From the NCBI RefSeq assembly GCF_030546645.1, contig NZ_JAUOTO010000002.1, positions 496,001 to 560,000 on the forward strand: a stretch of DNA of 64,000 bases, in the 5' to 3' direction. Under the pieces are notes generated by a model. The model was given only the letters and a program-made list of their open reading frames with translations. It was not told where the DNA came from and ran no database searches. The DNA comes from Flavitalea plasmicola. Its GTDB lineage: Bacteria; Bacteroidota; Bacteroidia; Chitinophagales; Chitinophagaceae. Positions 1 through 8,999 of this stretch are shown here, one piece after another. Both the position numbers and the translations under genes were made by a program. Within the stretch, counting starts at the first letter, position 1. The number at the start of each line of letters is the position of its first letter.

Positions 1-101
1 AGCCTGGCCAGGGAGAAGACGCCCCAAATGACCAGCAGCAACGTACCTACCCCAATAGCCAGCTTGTTCCTGATGGAGAACTGAATGATCTTATCGAACA
101 T
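1..101 (-). CDS. CusA/CzcA-family heavy-metal efflux RND permease, N-terminus only (runs off window start)
   Basis: Only the first 33 codons lie inside the window, read leftwards from an ATG at 101. The peptide opens MFDKIIQFSIRNKLAIGVGT and runs into a hydrophobic stretch, the usual start of CusA/CzcA inner-membrane pumps: a short amphipathic lead followed by the first membrane helix. Such pumps use proton flow to expel Cu, Ag, Zn, Co or Cd through a tripartite complex across the envelope. The Cys-rich gene 64 bases upstream on the same strand fits a metal-efflux operon. The metal cannot be told from this fragment. Confidence 0.8.
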   Translation of the reverse strand, partial: MFDKIIQFSIRNKLAIGVGTLLLVIWGVFSLAR

Positions 102-165
102 AAGATAATAATGTTTTGCAGCAAACGGTTCGTTCGCCGGAATGAAATGAAGTGTCAGAAAGAAT

Positions 166-480
166 TCAGGCGGCTAATTGGGGCGGCTGCCAGACGGGAA
201 GGGAAATTTCCCGGATATCGGAGAGATAAAAATCCGTGTATCCGGTGCAGATCTGCGGCGCCGGAGCGATGGGAGGAATGGAGTGGAAAATAATGGTAAA
301 CCCTGCGCAGCAGGCACATTGGCAGAAGGGGGAACAGGCGTCATTTTGCGGCGTTCCCGGGCAGTTGTGCGCCCTGGAGACGGCTGCTTTCGCATTGTCG
401 TGCATGGCAAATGCGTCATCGCAGGGCATGAAGCTCTGTATGAGAACGATGAATGCCATGGCAAAAACGAATGCCTTCAT
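166..480 (-). CDS. Small exported Cys-rich protein next to the metal efflux pump (DUF6660-like)
   Basis: A 104-residue protein starting at an ATG at 480. Residues 1-25 form a hydrophobic export signal ending near a Cys-Asp-Asp motif (Cys20), followed by a soluble segment. The middle carries a dense Cys cluster, CSPFCQCACC, at residues 49-58, which looks suited to binding a soft metal. Small proteins of this form stand directly before CusA/CzcA genes in many Bacteroidota and, as far as I recall, are filed as DUF6660; that family name is from memory. It precedes the CusA start by 64 bases on the same strand, so co-transcription is likely. Binding of copper or a similar metal in the periplasm is inference. 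Confidence 0.65.
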   Translation of the reverse strand: MKAFVFAMAFIVLIQSFMPCDDAFAMHDNAKAAVSRAHNCPGTPQNDACSPFCQCACCAGFTIIFHSIPPIAPAPQICTGYTDFYLSDIREISLPVWQPPQLAA

Positions 481-507
481 TGGTCAAAGATATAAAAAAA
501 TGCATCG

Positions 508-1308
508 CTACCTTCTTTTCGCATTGGGTTCAGCGGGTTCCTTCAGGCGCACCAGCACTGCAATACCGTCAGACTCCTTTCCTTTTCTCTCCTGGATCTC
601 AAACTCGGGCATACTTCTGATCAAGGGGGTCAACTTCTTATACCCGTAATTTCTCGGGTCAAAATCAGGTTGTTTTTTTATGATCAATACGCCAAGATTT
701 CCAAGGAATACCCATCCGTCGTCCCCTGCCAAATCATTAATGCTGTCCTTGATCAATCTTATTAGTTCGGGGGTAACTTTCGACATTGGCTTAGCAACAG
801 CCACAGGAACTGCTTTTTTCTTTGCCATGGAAGCACCATCAGCCTCTGGCTTTTCTTCGGGCGCCGGCGCTTCCAGTATTTCTATATATATGAATTTATC
901 GCAGGCTGAAATAAAGGGCAAGGGCGTCTTTTTCTCCCCCATTCCCAAAACCATCATGCCCGCCTCTCTGAGCCGTGTTGCCAGCCTGGTAAAATCGCTG
1001 TCACTGGATACGATGCAAAAGCCGCTGACTTTACCGGAATACAGGATATCCATCGCATCTATGATCAAGGCTGCATCGGTGGAGTTTTTCCCGGAGGTGT
1101 AGCTATATTGCTGAATAGGCGTAATGGCGTAAGGTAGTAAAACGGACTTCCAGCCGGACTTGGTCGAAGAAGTCCAGTCACCATAGATGCGCTTAAAGGT
1201 AGGCGTGCCATACTTGGCGATCTCTTCCAGCATCGCCTTGATCCTGCCGGGAGGCACGTTGTCCGCATCGATTAATACGGCAAGTTTCTGATCTGCACTG
1301 TTTTCCAT
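508..1308 (-). CDS. NYN domain plus OST-HTH/LOTUS domain protein (predicted RNase)
   Basis: A 266-residue protein. Residues 8-145 form an NYN (PIN-like) nuclease domain with its acidic residues in place: Asp14 and Asp16 in LIDADN, Asp78 in STDAALIID, and Asp103 and Asp105 in SSDSDF. A linker rich in Ala, Pro and Lys (about 148-172) leads to a C-terminal OST-HTH/LOTUS winged-helix domain (about 175-252), with the typical 'DGWVFLGNLG' segment. The LabA/limkain-b1 family pairs these domains to cut or bind structured RNA in the cytoplasm. The RNA substrate is unknown. It is divergent from the AraC gene at 1369, so the roughly 60 bases between them must hold both promoters. Confidence 0.85.
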   Translation of the reverse strand: MENSADQKLAVLIDADNVPPGRIKAMLEEIAKYGTPTFKRIYGDWTSSTKSGWKSVLLPYAITPIQQYSYTSGKNSTDAALIIDAMDILYSGKVSGFCIVSSDSDFTRLATRLREAGMMVLGMGEKKTPLPFISACDKFIYIEILEAPAPEEKPEADGASMAKKKAVPVAVAKPMSKVTPELIRLIKDSINDLAGDDGWVFLGNLGVLIIKKQPDFDPRNYGYKKLTPLIRSMPEFEIQERKGKESDGIAVLVRLKEPAEPNAKRR

Positions 1309-1368
1309 AATGATAAGTTAAGTAAATATCCGGAAAGTAAAGTAAATTTGAGCATAATCAATGCCCCC

Positions 1369-2259
1369 ATGTCCGGCAGTTCCACCGACACTGAGCACAA
1401 AAGGAGAATAGCTCATGTTATCGACTATATCTTCGGCCATCCTGACAGCCAAATTTCTTTGGAAACCCTTGCCGGCATCGCCCACTATTCCCCCTTTCAT
1501 TTACAAAAGCTTTTCAAACAAATCATTGGCGACTCGCCGAAACAATATACTATAAAACTGCGATTGGAAACCGCCTTCCACCTGCTGATCATCCATCCCC
1601 AAAGATCCATTCAGGAAATATCTATCGAAAGTGGCTTTTCCTCTCCGGCCGTGTTTTCAAGAGCCATGAAGCGCTTTTTTGGTTATTCACCCGAACAAAT
1701 ACGCGATCTGCCCCATAGAAAGAAGATGATGCTTCTGCATGCCGTTGCGCCAAAATCCGCTGTAGCGCAGGCCGGGGCATCCGGAGCCTCGCTGCACACC
1801 GGAAAAGTTCCCATCCATACCGTCAAAAAAGAGTCCGTGAAAGGCATCTATCTTACTGCTCCTTTCGACAACCCTGCAGAAATCCAGCGTTCATTCGCCG
1901 AACTATCCATGACCGCCCGGTCAAACGACTGGCTCACACCAGGAGGTATGTATGGCATACTGAGCCCTCACCTGAGGAATATGTACAGAGCCTTTCTTCC
2001 TGTCGATCCGGAAATGGCCGGAACAGGCAAATTCACTTTCGCCGAGATCAAGGGAGGGAACTTTGCCACCTTCAAAGTGAGGGGGGATCTGAAACAAACG
2101 AATAAGGTTGCGCATTATTTTTATCAGCGCTGGCTGCCCGACAGTGGGTATAAAATTGCCGGGGTCACCGGCTTTGAGCGCTTTTCCGGCGATCCCGCCG
2201 TCATCTCCTACTATCAACTGGAGCGGGAGGTCCATATCCCCATCGAGCCCGTACGGTGA
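1369..2259 (+). CDS. AraC-family regulator with GyrI-like effector-binding domain
   Basis: A protein of 296 residues if it starts at the ATG at 1369; a TTG at 1348 in the same frame would add seven residues. The N-terminal ~105 residues hold two helix-turn-helix units of AraC type, with the 'SIQEISIESGFSSPAVFSRA' segment and the following FFGYSP motif as in SoxS/Rob/MarA. From about residue 140 a GyrI-like/SOUL-type effector domain follows and ends in the typical 'YYQLEREVHIPI' strand. Such proteins bind DNA and small hydrophobic or cationic ligands through the C-terminal domain. It may control itself, the divergent NYN gene or the membrane genes downstream; nothing in the sequence decides this. 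Confidence 0.88.
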   Translation: MSGSSTDTEHKRRIAHVIDYIFGHPDSQISLETLAGIAHYSPFHLQKLFKQIIGDSPKQYTIKLRLETAFHLLIIHPQRSIQEISIESGFSSPAVFSRAMKRFFGYSPEQIRDLPHRKKMMLLHAVAPKSAVAQAGASGASLHTGKVPIHTVKKESVKGIYLTAPFDNPAEIQRSFAELSMTARSNDWLTPGGMYGILSPHLRNMYRAFLPVDPEMAGTGKFTFAEIKGGNFATFKVRGDLKQTNKVAHYFYQRWLPDSGYKIAGVTGFERFSGDPAVISYYQLEREVHIPIEPVR

Positions 2260-2350
2260 GAATCGCAAGATTTGCAAAGTCTTTCCCTGGTTTTGTCATG
2301 ACGAAACGCCTCCAGGGCTGCAATTTTGCAGTTGCAACTATTTTTTTACT

Positions 2351-2473
2351 ATGACGTTGAATAATAAGCAGAAAACGCCGCGGTGGGTAAAGATCTCCGG
2401 TGTCGTCACGATCGTTCTTGTCCTGGGCCTTATCATCCTCCACCTCACCGGTCACGGCTTTCACCATCGCTGA
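2351..2473 (+). CDS. Very small single-pass membrane protein (40 aa)
   Basis: A 40-codon frame with an ATG at 2351. The basic start MTLNNKQKTPRWVK is followed by one clear membrane helix (about residues 15-32) and a short His-rich tail, HLTGHGFHHR. It ends two bases before the ATG of the next membrane gene, the spacing expected of an operon pair, which is the main reason to believe it is real. Proteins of this shape (positive start, one helix, His-rich end) occur beside small integral membrane proteins in Chitinophagaceae. Its function is unknown. Confidence 0.55.
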   Translation: MTLNNKQKTPRWVKISGVVTIVLVLGLIILHLTGHGFHHR

Positions 2474-2475
2474 CC

Positions 2476-2961
2476 ATGACTCCTCTATTGCGCAAACTGG
2501 TGCTCCTCACGCATATCATCACCGCAGTCGGCTGGCCTGGCGCCGTTGCCGGCTTTCTGGCCCTTGCTGTCACCGGCGTTACCAGCGCCAATGCCCGGAT
2601 CGTATCAGCCGTTTACGTGGCGATGACGCCGGTCACCTGGTACGTCATCGTCCCCCTGGCTTTTGCATCCCTGCTGACCGGTGTATTCCTCTCCCTGGGG
2701 ACCAAATGGGGATTGTTCCGGCATTATTGGGTGCTGGCCAAGTTTCTGATAAATGCGCTTTCCATCGTGCTGCTGCTGCTGCATACCCGGGTCATCGGGC
2801 GTGTGGCGACGGTGGCTTCAAAGACCGCATTATCCGGTGCTGATCTCCGTGAAGAGCGGGTCCAGCTTGTGGTGAGCGCTGTCGCTGCCCTGCTGGCATT
2901 GCTGGCAGCCACCATCCTGTCTGTCTATAAGCCGAGGGGGAGGACATCTTTGGGGGAGTAA
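2476..2961 (+). CDS. Four-helix integral membrane protein (DUF2269-like)
   Basis: A 161-residue protein. The ATG at 2476 lies just after the stop of the 40-aa gene and starts MTPLLRKLVLLTHI. Four hydrophobic helices are visible at about residues 7-35, 50-75, 80-105 and 130-155. His14 in the first helix and the order of helices recall small DUF2269-like proteins of unknown role. It probably sits in the inner membrane. The short upstream gene is its likely partner. No catalytic motif was recognised. Confidence 0.7.
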   Translation: MTPLLRKLVLLTHIITAVGWPGAVAGFLALAVTGVTSANARIVSAVYVAMTPVTWYVIVPLAFASLLTGVFLSLGTKWGLFRHYWVLAKFLINALSIVLLLLHTRVIGRVATVASKTALSGADLREERVQLVVSAVAALLALLAATILSVYKPRGRTSLGE

Positions 2962-3012
2962 AGAGAGCGTAATTATACAGGTTTGTTTCTACCGGCCGTG
3001 GGTCCCATGCTT

Positions 3013-3546
3013 TTACCAGATCTCCTTAAAATCAATTGTGGCAGAACAGTCTCCCAAAGAAAACTGATAAGAGAAGGACCTTCCTTTTTGGTCAAGCGAA
3101 TAGGCGTTGCCATTTAATTTGTACACCTCCACTTCCTCCGTATCGGGCGCAATGATGAGGTAATAAGGAATCCCCTGCATTTCATAAATGGAATATTTGC
3201 TATGCCGGTCTTTTAATGCAGTGGCTGGCGATAATATTTCAACTACCAGAGCGGGTGCAAAATCAAGGTACTTTTTTGTTATTTCCCCGCAGACCACCAA
3301 CATATCCGGCTGCAAAATGGTGTCATCCGAAATACGATAATCTATGGGCTGGTATGCTGTACATTGTTTACAGCTTTTAAGCATTATGGTAAATTCAGCC
3401 CCTAATGCCATGGCAATCTTCTGATGCTTAGGCACGGGTAACGGACTCATGGCGTAGGGAATACCTTCAATTAACTCCCACTGCCCCTTCCACTGCTCGT
3501 AATCGCTGTATGTGTAATGAGGTAATATTTTAATTGCGCCTGACAT
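3013..3546 (-). CDS. Uma2-family (DUF820) putative nuclease
   Basis: A 177-residue protein. I prefer the ATG at 3546 (MSGAIKIL...); a TTG at 3564 would add six residues. It has the layout of the Uma2 family, a restriction-endonuclease (PD-(D/E)XK) fold common in cyanobacteria and Bacteroidota. The early segment 'YEQWKGQWELIEGIPYAMSP' is followed by the acidic 'LQPDMLVVCGE', the strand 'PALVVEILSPAT', and a tail naming 'YKLNG'. The family is predicted to cut DNA but its biological role is not established. It stands alone, convergent with the gene at 2476. The 242 bases upstream, to 3788, hold nothing I can identify. Confidence 0.85.
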   Translation of the reverse strand: MSGAIKILPHYTYSDYEQWKGQWELIEGIPYAMSPLPVPKHQKIAMALGAEFTIMLKSCKQCTAYQPIDYRISDDTILQPDMLVVCGEITKKYLDFAPALVVEILSPATALKDRHSKYSIYEMQGIPYYLIIAPDTEEVEVYKLNGNAYSLDQKGRSFSYQFSLGDCSATIDFKEIW

Positions 3547-3788
3547 GAGTCCTAATTTAAGCAAAGATATTCGAAATTAGGCGAAATGTTACTGCCGCTG
3601 TAACCAATTGAATATCAAACAAAATAATGAGACTCGTCTATTTTGGGTCTAAATCAGAATATTTTAGGAAATTAGCGTAGTAGCCCTTCAACCAGACCTG
3701 TCGCAACGCTTAGCATCTGATCCCTCAAAGTGCCGAAAGGCAAAGGAAAAACAGAGCCATTTTTTCTAACGATTACTAATTTATTGGA

Positions 3789-4631
3789 ATGGGCAAACTC
3801 TCCAAGCGACCAAACCGTCGGAACAGGCACCACCCGGATACTCTGTTGAATGTACGGCCGCGACCGAAAATAAGCGGCTTTACACTAATTATAGTAACGC
3901 TATTGTCTGCCTTCATGCTGTATGGCGTGATCAAATTCTTCCGGTATCCTAAACCTGCTCTTGAAAAAGAAAAGGCGGCCGCCAGGGAAAATCATTCGCC
4001 TAACCTTCAGCCGGGAAAGTTAGATCCGAGTTCTTATGTAATAATGGAAAAGGACCCTGTTTTTTATAGAGAGCCTTTCGCAGGCAATGCCCCTGTAATC
4101 AATGGGATCCGGTTGAAAAGATATGACTCCAGCGGATTTACCATATTTGGCATCGGCAACACAGCTATCCCTCTTCCTAACCCGGACCTGCAGCGGGGGA
4201 TAACGTTTTCCATCGGACACCCGTTTGGTTGTAAGGATCATAAGATCTCCCTCTTTCTTAAAAACATGAAGCTCTATGTTGCTGCAGATTTCAAGGATCT
4301 GGGAAAGGAGGAGACCATGGGCGCCATGGAATTTAACCACTGGAAGCTATATAAAGCCAATCTGATAGATTTCAGCAGCGACGATTTTGGGTTTGAGATA
4401 AAAGACAAGCAAGGGAAGATCGCTTTTTCCATCTGCTGCGGATATGGCAATGTCGTTTATCTGGCGGGTTATTTCATCAATCAGCGGTCTGTCATGGTTC
4501 TTCAAAACAATTATCTGAACAACAAGGCCCAGCTGGGATGTTTCGGAAAAAGTGACAGCGGTTGGAGACAACGGGCTGAAGGTGAGGTTGGGCTAATAAA
4601 GTCGCTGTTTGGGCCTGACAGACCGTATTAA
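3789..4631 (+). CDS. Unknown membrane-anchored protein with a periplasmic domain
   Basis: A 280-residue protein that I do not recognise. The first 28 residues are strongly basic (RPNRRNRHH), then one membrane helix spans about residues 30-50, so most of the chain should lie outside the inner membrane. The rest is a mixed domain with a beta-rich look and a Cys pair in 'SICCGYGNVVYLAGY'. There is no lipobox, catalytic triad or repeat. It is flanked by a Uma2 gene on the other strand and by a convergent epoxide hydrolase, so context gives no hint. Codon use looks like that of its neighbours. Confidence 0.7.
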   Translation: MGKLSKRPNRRNRHHPDTLLNVRPRPKISGFTLIIVTLLSAFMLYGVIKFFRYPKPALEKEKAAARENHSPNLQPGKLDPSSYVIMEKDPVFYREPFAGNAPVINGIRLKRYDSSGFTIFGIGNTAIPLPNPDLQRGITFSIGHPFGCKDHKISLFLKNMKLYVAADFKDLGKEETMGAMEFNHWKLYKANLIDFSSDDFGFEIKDKQGKIAFSICCGYGNVVYLAGYFINQRSVMVLQNNYLNNKAQLGCFGKSDSGWRQRAEGEVGLIKSLFGPDRPY

Positions 4632-4666
4632 CCTTCCCCAACCGCCAGCCCGTGTATCGAATCCCC

Positions 4667-5929
4667 TCAGCGCAGAGACCTGAAGGCCGTCCGTAATTCT
4701 TCCGTAAAGAGCTGAGGTTGTTCCCAGGCTGCAAAGTGACCACCTTTGGCAAGTTTGTTGTAATGAATGAGCTTGGGATACGCCCGCTCTGTCCAGCTCT
4801 GCGGAGCTGCATAGATCTCGTCCGGGAAGACGCTTACTGCAGTGGGGATCTCCACGTGTTTCGGCGCGAAAAAGGGAAGCTTGCTTTCCCAATACAGGCG
4901 AGCGGAGGAGACTGCCGTGTTCGTAAACCAATAAAGTGTGATGTTGTCGAGGATGTCGTCACGCGTGAGGCCTTCGGACTGACCGTCGAAGACCCGTGCG
5001 ATCAGCGCGAGGCTGGCCGCGTCGTGGTCCAGCATCCAGGCAGCCAGACCGACCGGAGAATCCTCGATACCATATAGTGTCTGGGGGCGGTTAGCCATCT
5101 CCAGGGCATAACCCAGGCCGTGCTTGTAGAAAAAGTCCAGCTGATCCCACGCATGCTGCTCTTCGCCTGAGAGGCCGGATGGAGGGGGTGTGCTGAACTG
5201 GAGCGCCTTCGAAATGTCGTCGGGAAGAGTGGCCGGCATATTGGTGTGGATGCCAATCAATTCGGGGGCCCCCAGCAGCGCCATCTGTTCCGTAACAGCA
5301 TTCCCCCAATCGCCGCCCTGTGCTACAAATCGCGTATAGCCAAGACGCTTCATCAGCACGATCCATGCGCGGGCGATACGAATAGGATCCCATCCCGTGA
5401 CAGTCGGCTTGCCTGAAAACCCATGGCCAGGCAGTGAGGGTATCACTACGTCAAAGGCATCTTCGGCCTTTCCTCCATAGGCGGTAGGATCTGTAAGTGG
5501 ACCGATGATCTTCAGCTGCTCGATGACCGAACCCGGCCAGCCGTGGGTAATGATGACCGGCAACGCGTTCTTATGTTTCGAACGAACGTGAATAAAATGA
5601 ATATCGACCCCATCTATCGTCGTCATGAACTGGGGATAGGTGTTGAGTTTTGCCTCAATTTTTCGCCAGTCGTAATTGGTCGTCCAATAGCTGGCGAGCT
5701 TCTGGATCGTAGCGAGTGGTACGCCCTGCGAAAAATCAGAAACCGTTTCGCGTTCGGGCCACTTTGTCGCCTTCACCCGTTGTTTCAGATCGACGAGCGC
5801 TTTTTCCGGAATGCTGACATGGAAGGGGCGAATTGCGTCGGAATTCTGAGCACCGGCGCTTAACCCTGATGCTGCGATGACTGCACCGGAAAGGATAGTT
5901 CCGGCGATCAGGCTTTTTTTCTTTTGCAT
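4667..5929 (-). CDS. Exported epoxide hydrolase (EHN domain plus alpha/beta hydrolase)
   Basis: A 420-residue protein. A Sec signal peptide covers about residues 1-27 (MQKKKSLIAG... ending AGAQ). The epoxide-hydrolase N-terminal domain (EHN, about 34-145) contains 'FSQGVPLATIQKLASYW'. The alpha/beta hydrolase core follows, with the oxyanion motif HGWPGS from His129 and the nucleophile Asp207 in GGDWG. Near the end, 'KGGHFAAWEQP' supplies the catalytic His. Microsomal-type epoxide hydrolases open epoxides with water through an Asp-ester intermediate. Export suggests action on an external or periplasmic compound. The natural substrate is unknown. It is a single gene facing the gene at 3789. Confidence 0.9.
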   Translation of the reverse strand: MQKKKSLIAGTILSGAVIAASGLSAGAQNSDAIRPFHVSIPEKALVDLKQRVKATKWPERETVSDFSQGVPLATIQKLASYWTTNYDWRKIEAKLNTYPQFMTTIDGVDIHFIHVRSKHKNALPVIITHGWPGSVIEQLKIIGPLTDPTAYGGKAEDAFDVVIPSLPGHGFSGKPTVTGWDPIRIARAWIVLMKRLGYTRFVAQGGDWGNAVTEQMALLGAPELIGIHTNMPATLPDDISKALQFSTPPPSGLSGEEQHAWDQLDFFYKHGLGYALEMANRPQTLYGIEDSPVGLAAWMLDHDAASLALIARVFDGQSEGLTRDDILDNITLYWFTNTAVSSARLYWESKLPFFAPKHVEIPTAVSVFPDEIYAAPQSWTERAYPKLIHYNKLAKGGHFAAWEQPQLFTEELRTAFRSLR

Positions 5930-6196
5930 GGTCCTGTTTTTGAAATGTTTTGAATTGTTTATGCGAAAGTAATTCTGGCTTCATGCAACGGGCAACAACC
6001 ATCCGGGGCAACCGGGCAAGATCGGGGTTGAGGCAGGCATTTTTTGACATTAAACATTGGGGGTGATATTCAAGAATCTAACCATGTGTTATTTCAAAAG
6101 CCCGGGCGACCTTTCATCACAAAAGTCTTCCATCTACGAAGTAATTCGTTAATCTTAGCGCCGAATTTGCCTAACCTACCGGTCAAACCATAACCA

Positions 6197-8632
6197 ATGC
6201 GAAAGTTTTTGTCAGCCGTTCTCTTACCGGCAGTCCTGTTCATTCTGCCCGGACACGTATTCTCCCAGGCTACAATGAAGTTGTCGGGAACCGTTTCTGA
6301 CAGCAGCAGGCCTCTTGCATTGGTAACGGTCCGCCTATTTAAAAAAAACAATAAAGCTCCATTGCAGACAACCTTATCAAAGGAGAATGGCAGCTTTCAA
6401 TTCAATAAGCCAGATACGGGCAATTACATGCTTTCCTTTACTTATACCGGCTTTACTGAATACAAGATCAATATTAATGTCGCTTCCCGGGCCGGGGATA
6501 TGCAGATAGACCCTGTGCAATTGACAAGAGCACCCGGCACGCTTACAGCCGTAGTGGTAAATGGACAACGACCGCTGGTGGAGCAGTCTGATGATAAAAT
6601 TGTTTTCAATGTGGAAGACGACCCGGCGAGCAAAACAGAAACGGCCATTGACATTTTGCGAAAAACTCCTTTCATAACGGTGGACGGCGAGGACAATATA
6701 AAAGTGAACGGGAAATCGAATTTCAAAGTGTTGCTCAACGGCAGGGAAACTTCCATGTTCGCCAGGAACGTGAAAGAGGCATTGAGAGGATTCCCGGGGG
6801 TCGTGATCTCAAAAATAGAAGTCATCACAACGCCTTCCGCCAAATATGATGGCGAAGGAATAGGAGGCCTGATCAATATCATCACGAAGAAAAAAGTCGT
6901 GGGCTATAATGGGACGCTCTCTTCTTTTTCCAGGACCAGCGATAAGATGAATAATTTTTCCGTCAATGGGAACGCGAAAGTCGGCAATGTCGGTCTCAGC
7001 GTTTTCCTGAATTCGGGGATCACGGATCCCGTGCAGCAGCATAATACCAGTACTACCATCCCATCAACACAAAACATCTATGCCAAAAGAACGCTGGACG
7101 GCGACCAGCAAACCAGCTCAGGGTGGAGTTTCGGCAACGCAGAGTTGAGCTGGGAACTCGACAGCCTGAACACGATCAGTCTGTATACCAATATTGACAG
7201 CTGGCGGAACAAAACCATAACGGATCAAACGATCACCACTGATTATGCTTCAGCTCCTTCGACGGTGAGCTATTATAGTCTCAATAACAAGACCAATAAC
7301 CCTGGTGTGAATGTAGGCAGCGATTTCATAAAACACTTTAGAAAGAATAAGGAAAGAGAATTCAGCCTGCGATTTTTGGGTGAGTTCGGTAAAAATGACG
7401 CTAAGCTGAACAGTTTCCAGGATAATCCCGGTACAGACCGGTATTTAATCAATAACAGCTATGCAACCAACAATCAATTTACCATCCAGGCAGACAACAG
7501 TATCCCGGTGTCGAAGAACGGCAAGTTCGAAGGAGGATTAAAGGCAATCCTGCGCCGCGCAAGCTCCGACTTTCAAAGTCTTGTCAAATATGATGCAGCA
7601 GATAATTATTCCGAAAATGCCACCAACACGGATCATTTTAAATACAACCAGAATGTGATCAGTCTTTACAGCATGTATAGTCTGAGATGGAAGAAATCGA
7701 GCTTCCGTGCCGGCGTCCGTGCAGAGTACACCAGTGTCAACGGAGACTTCATTTCATCCAAAACGCGGGTAGACCATAGATATGTCACTTTCCTTCCCAA
7801 CGTTCAATTCACCAACCGTATGTCCCAGATAACGACGCTGGTGTTTACCTATTCCAAAAGATTGCAACGGCCTTATATCTGGGACCTCAACCCTTTTGTC
7901 TACAACAATGACTCGTTGAATATTTCATTCGGCAACCCTAATCTTGGCCCACAAACCGTCCATGCGCTGTCCGGGCAGCTGCGATATGCCAGGGGGAATA
8001 CATTTGCCGGAATAAATATCGAAGGAAGCTACAGCGGCAATAAGATCCTGCAGTATTCATCCTTTGATCCGCAGACAGGCATTACAAAAACTACCAGTCT
8101 CAATATCGGCAAGGAAATCCAGTCCAGCCTGAACCTGAATTTCAGTACAAAGATCACTCCCAAATGGAGCCTGTTTGTGAATGGTTCACTCCGTTACAGT
8201 ACGGTGAAAAACAATTCCGACGTATCTCAATCCAACAGCGGATGGGGGTGTAATTTCAATTTAAATACGAATTACAGGTTCTCGGATAAATTCTCCGTGA
8301 GCAGCTATCTTGGTTTGTGGCAGGAGCCCCGGACCATTCAGACCACTTACCCGTTCAACACCTGGCACAATGTTGCCTTCAATTATAAAATATTCAAGAA
8401 TAAGATCAATATTTCATTGCGGGCTGTGAACTATACTGAAAAAACGCATGATTTCAACACGATCACAAAGGACCGGAATTTCTACAATACGAATATTACC
8501 CGGCAGATCAGGCGTGGCGGGGTGCTTGCGGTGACATGGAATTTTGGGAAGCTGTCGGAGAATGTGTCTAAAAAGAAAGGGGTGAATAATGATGATATTC
8601 TTAGTAAGCCGGCGGCGCCTGGGAGTAATTAG
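6197..8632 (+). CDS. TonB-dependent-receptor-like outer-membrane beta-barrel protein (OMP_b-brl_3 type)
   Basis: An 811-residue protein. It has a signal peptide (1-24, ending FSQ), a carboxypeptidase-regulatory-like beta-sandwich (about 26-110, 'LSGTVSDSSRPLALVTVRLF'), a plug-like region (about 115-235, with 'SKIEVITTPSAKYDGEGIGG'), then a long beta-barrel rich in aromatic and Asn residues. It is shorter than SusC proteins and has no SusD neighbour. The type is usually annotated as outer membrane beta-barrel family protein. It probably moves or senses a ligand at the outer membrane with TonB, but the ligand is unknown. The 267 bases upstream show no convincing promoter by eye. Confidence 0.85.
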   Translation: MRKFLSAVLLPAVLFILPGHVFSQATMKLSGTVSDSSRPLALVTVRLFKKNNKAPLQTTLSKENGSFQFNKPDTGNYMLSFTYTGFTEYKININVASRAGDMQIDPVQLTRAPGTLTAVVVNGQRPLVEQSDDKIVFNVEDDPASKTETAIDILRKTPFITVDGEDNIKVNGKSNFKVLLNGRETSMFARNVKEALRGFPGVVISKIEVITTPSAKYDGEGIGGLINIITKKKVVGYNGTLSSFSRTSDKMNNFSVNGNAKVGNVGLSVFLNSGITDPVQQHNTSTTIPSTQNIYAKRTLDGDQQTSSGWSFGNAELSWELDSLNTISLYTNIDSWRNKTITDQTITTDYASAPSTVSYYSLNNKTNNPGVNVGSDFIKHFRKNKEREFSLRFLGEFGKNDAKLNSFQDNPGTDRYLINNSYATNNQFTIQADNSIPVSKNGKFEGGLKAILRRASSDFQSLVKYDAADNYSENATNTDHFKYNQNVISLYSMYSLRWKKSSFRAGVRAEYTSVNGDFISSKTRVDHRYVTFLPNVQFTNRMSQITTLVFTYSKRLQRPYIWDLNPFVYNNDSLNISFGNPNLGPQTVHALSGQLRYARGNTFAGINIEGSYSGNKILQYSSFDPQTGITKTTSLNIGKEIQSSLNLNFSTKITPKWSLFVNGSLRYSTVKNNSDVSQSNSGWGCNFNLNTNYRFSDKFSVSSYLGLWQEPRTIQTTYPFNTWHNVAFNYKIFKNKINISLRAVNYTEKTHDFNTITKDRNFYNTNITRQIRRGGVLAVTWNFGKLSENVSKKKGVNNDDILSKPAAPGSN

Positions 8633-8634
8633 GA

Positions 8635-8847
8635 TTACAGAATGTCGAATTTCCTGGCCTTATGGATGATGCAAAACGGAGCTTTAGCCGCCAGTTTGTT
8701 CAGTCTTTCTGCTTCCGCCTCCGGATCTTTCTTATCCGTCTTGCGTAAATCACCTGTTCTCAGCTGATTAACTACCTTGAGGGTGGTCTTTTGGGGGTAT
8801 CGTGGGCTGTACAGGGTATTTTTGGTGGAAATGGCGGATTTTATCAT
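8635..8847 (-). CDS. Small hypothetical protein (70 aa)
   Basis: A 70-residue frame from an ATG at 8847; an upstream ATG at 8910 would make 91 residues. It begins MIKSAISTKNTLYSPRY and carries a charged middle (RTGDLRKTDKKDPEAEAERL). There is no signal peptide, membrane helix or known motif. It converges with the receptor gene, whose stop lies two bases away. The composition looks like that of a genuine soluble small protein rather than a shadow frame, but the evidence stops there. Function unknown. Confidence 0.4.
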   Translation of the reverse strand: MIKSAISTKNTLYSPRYPQKTTLKVVNQLRTGDLRKTDKKDPEAEAERLNKLAAKAPFCIIHKARKFDIL

Positions 8848-8999
8848 TGGCAAGGATTTAAATATGACAGCAAAGGTGGGAAGAATTAGTTTATCTGCCT
8901 GAGTATGCATCCTGCCATTTTGGGGTTTTATCAGTAAACTTATCCGGGATTAAGGTCAAATACTTATTTTTTCTAATATAAATATGACTTATCTTATCA

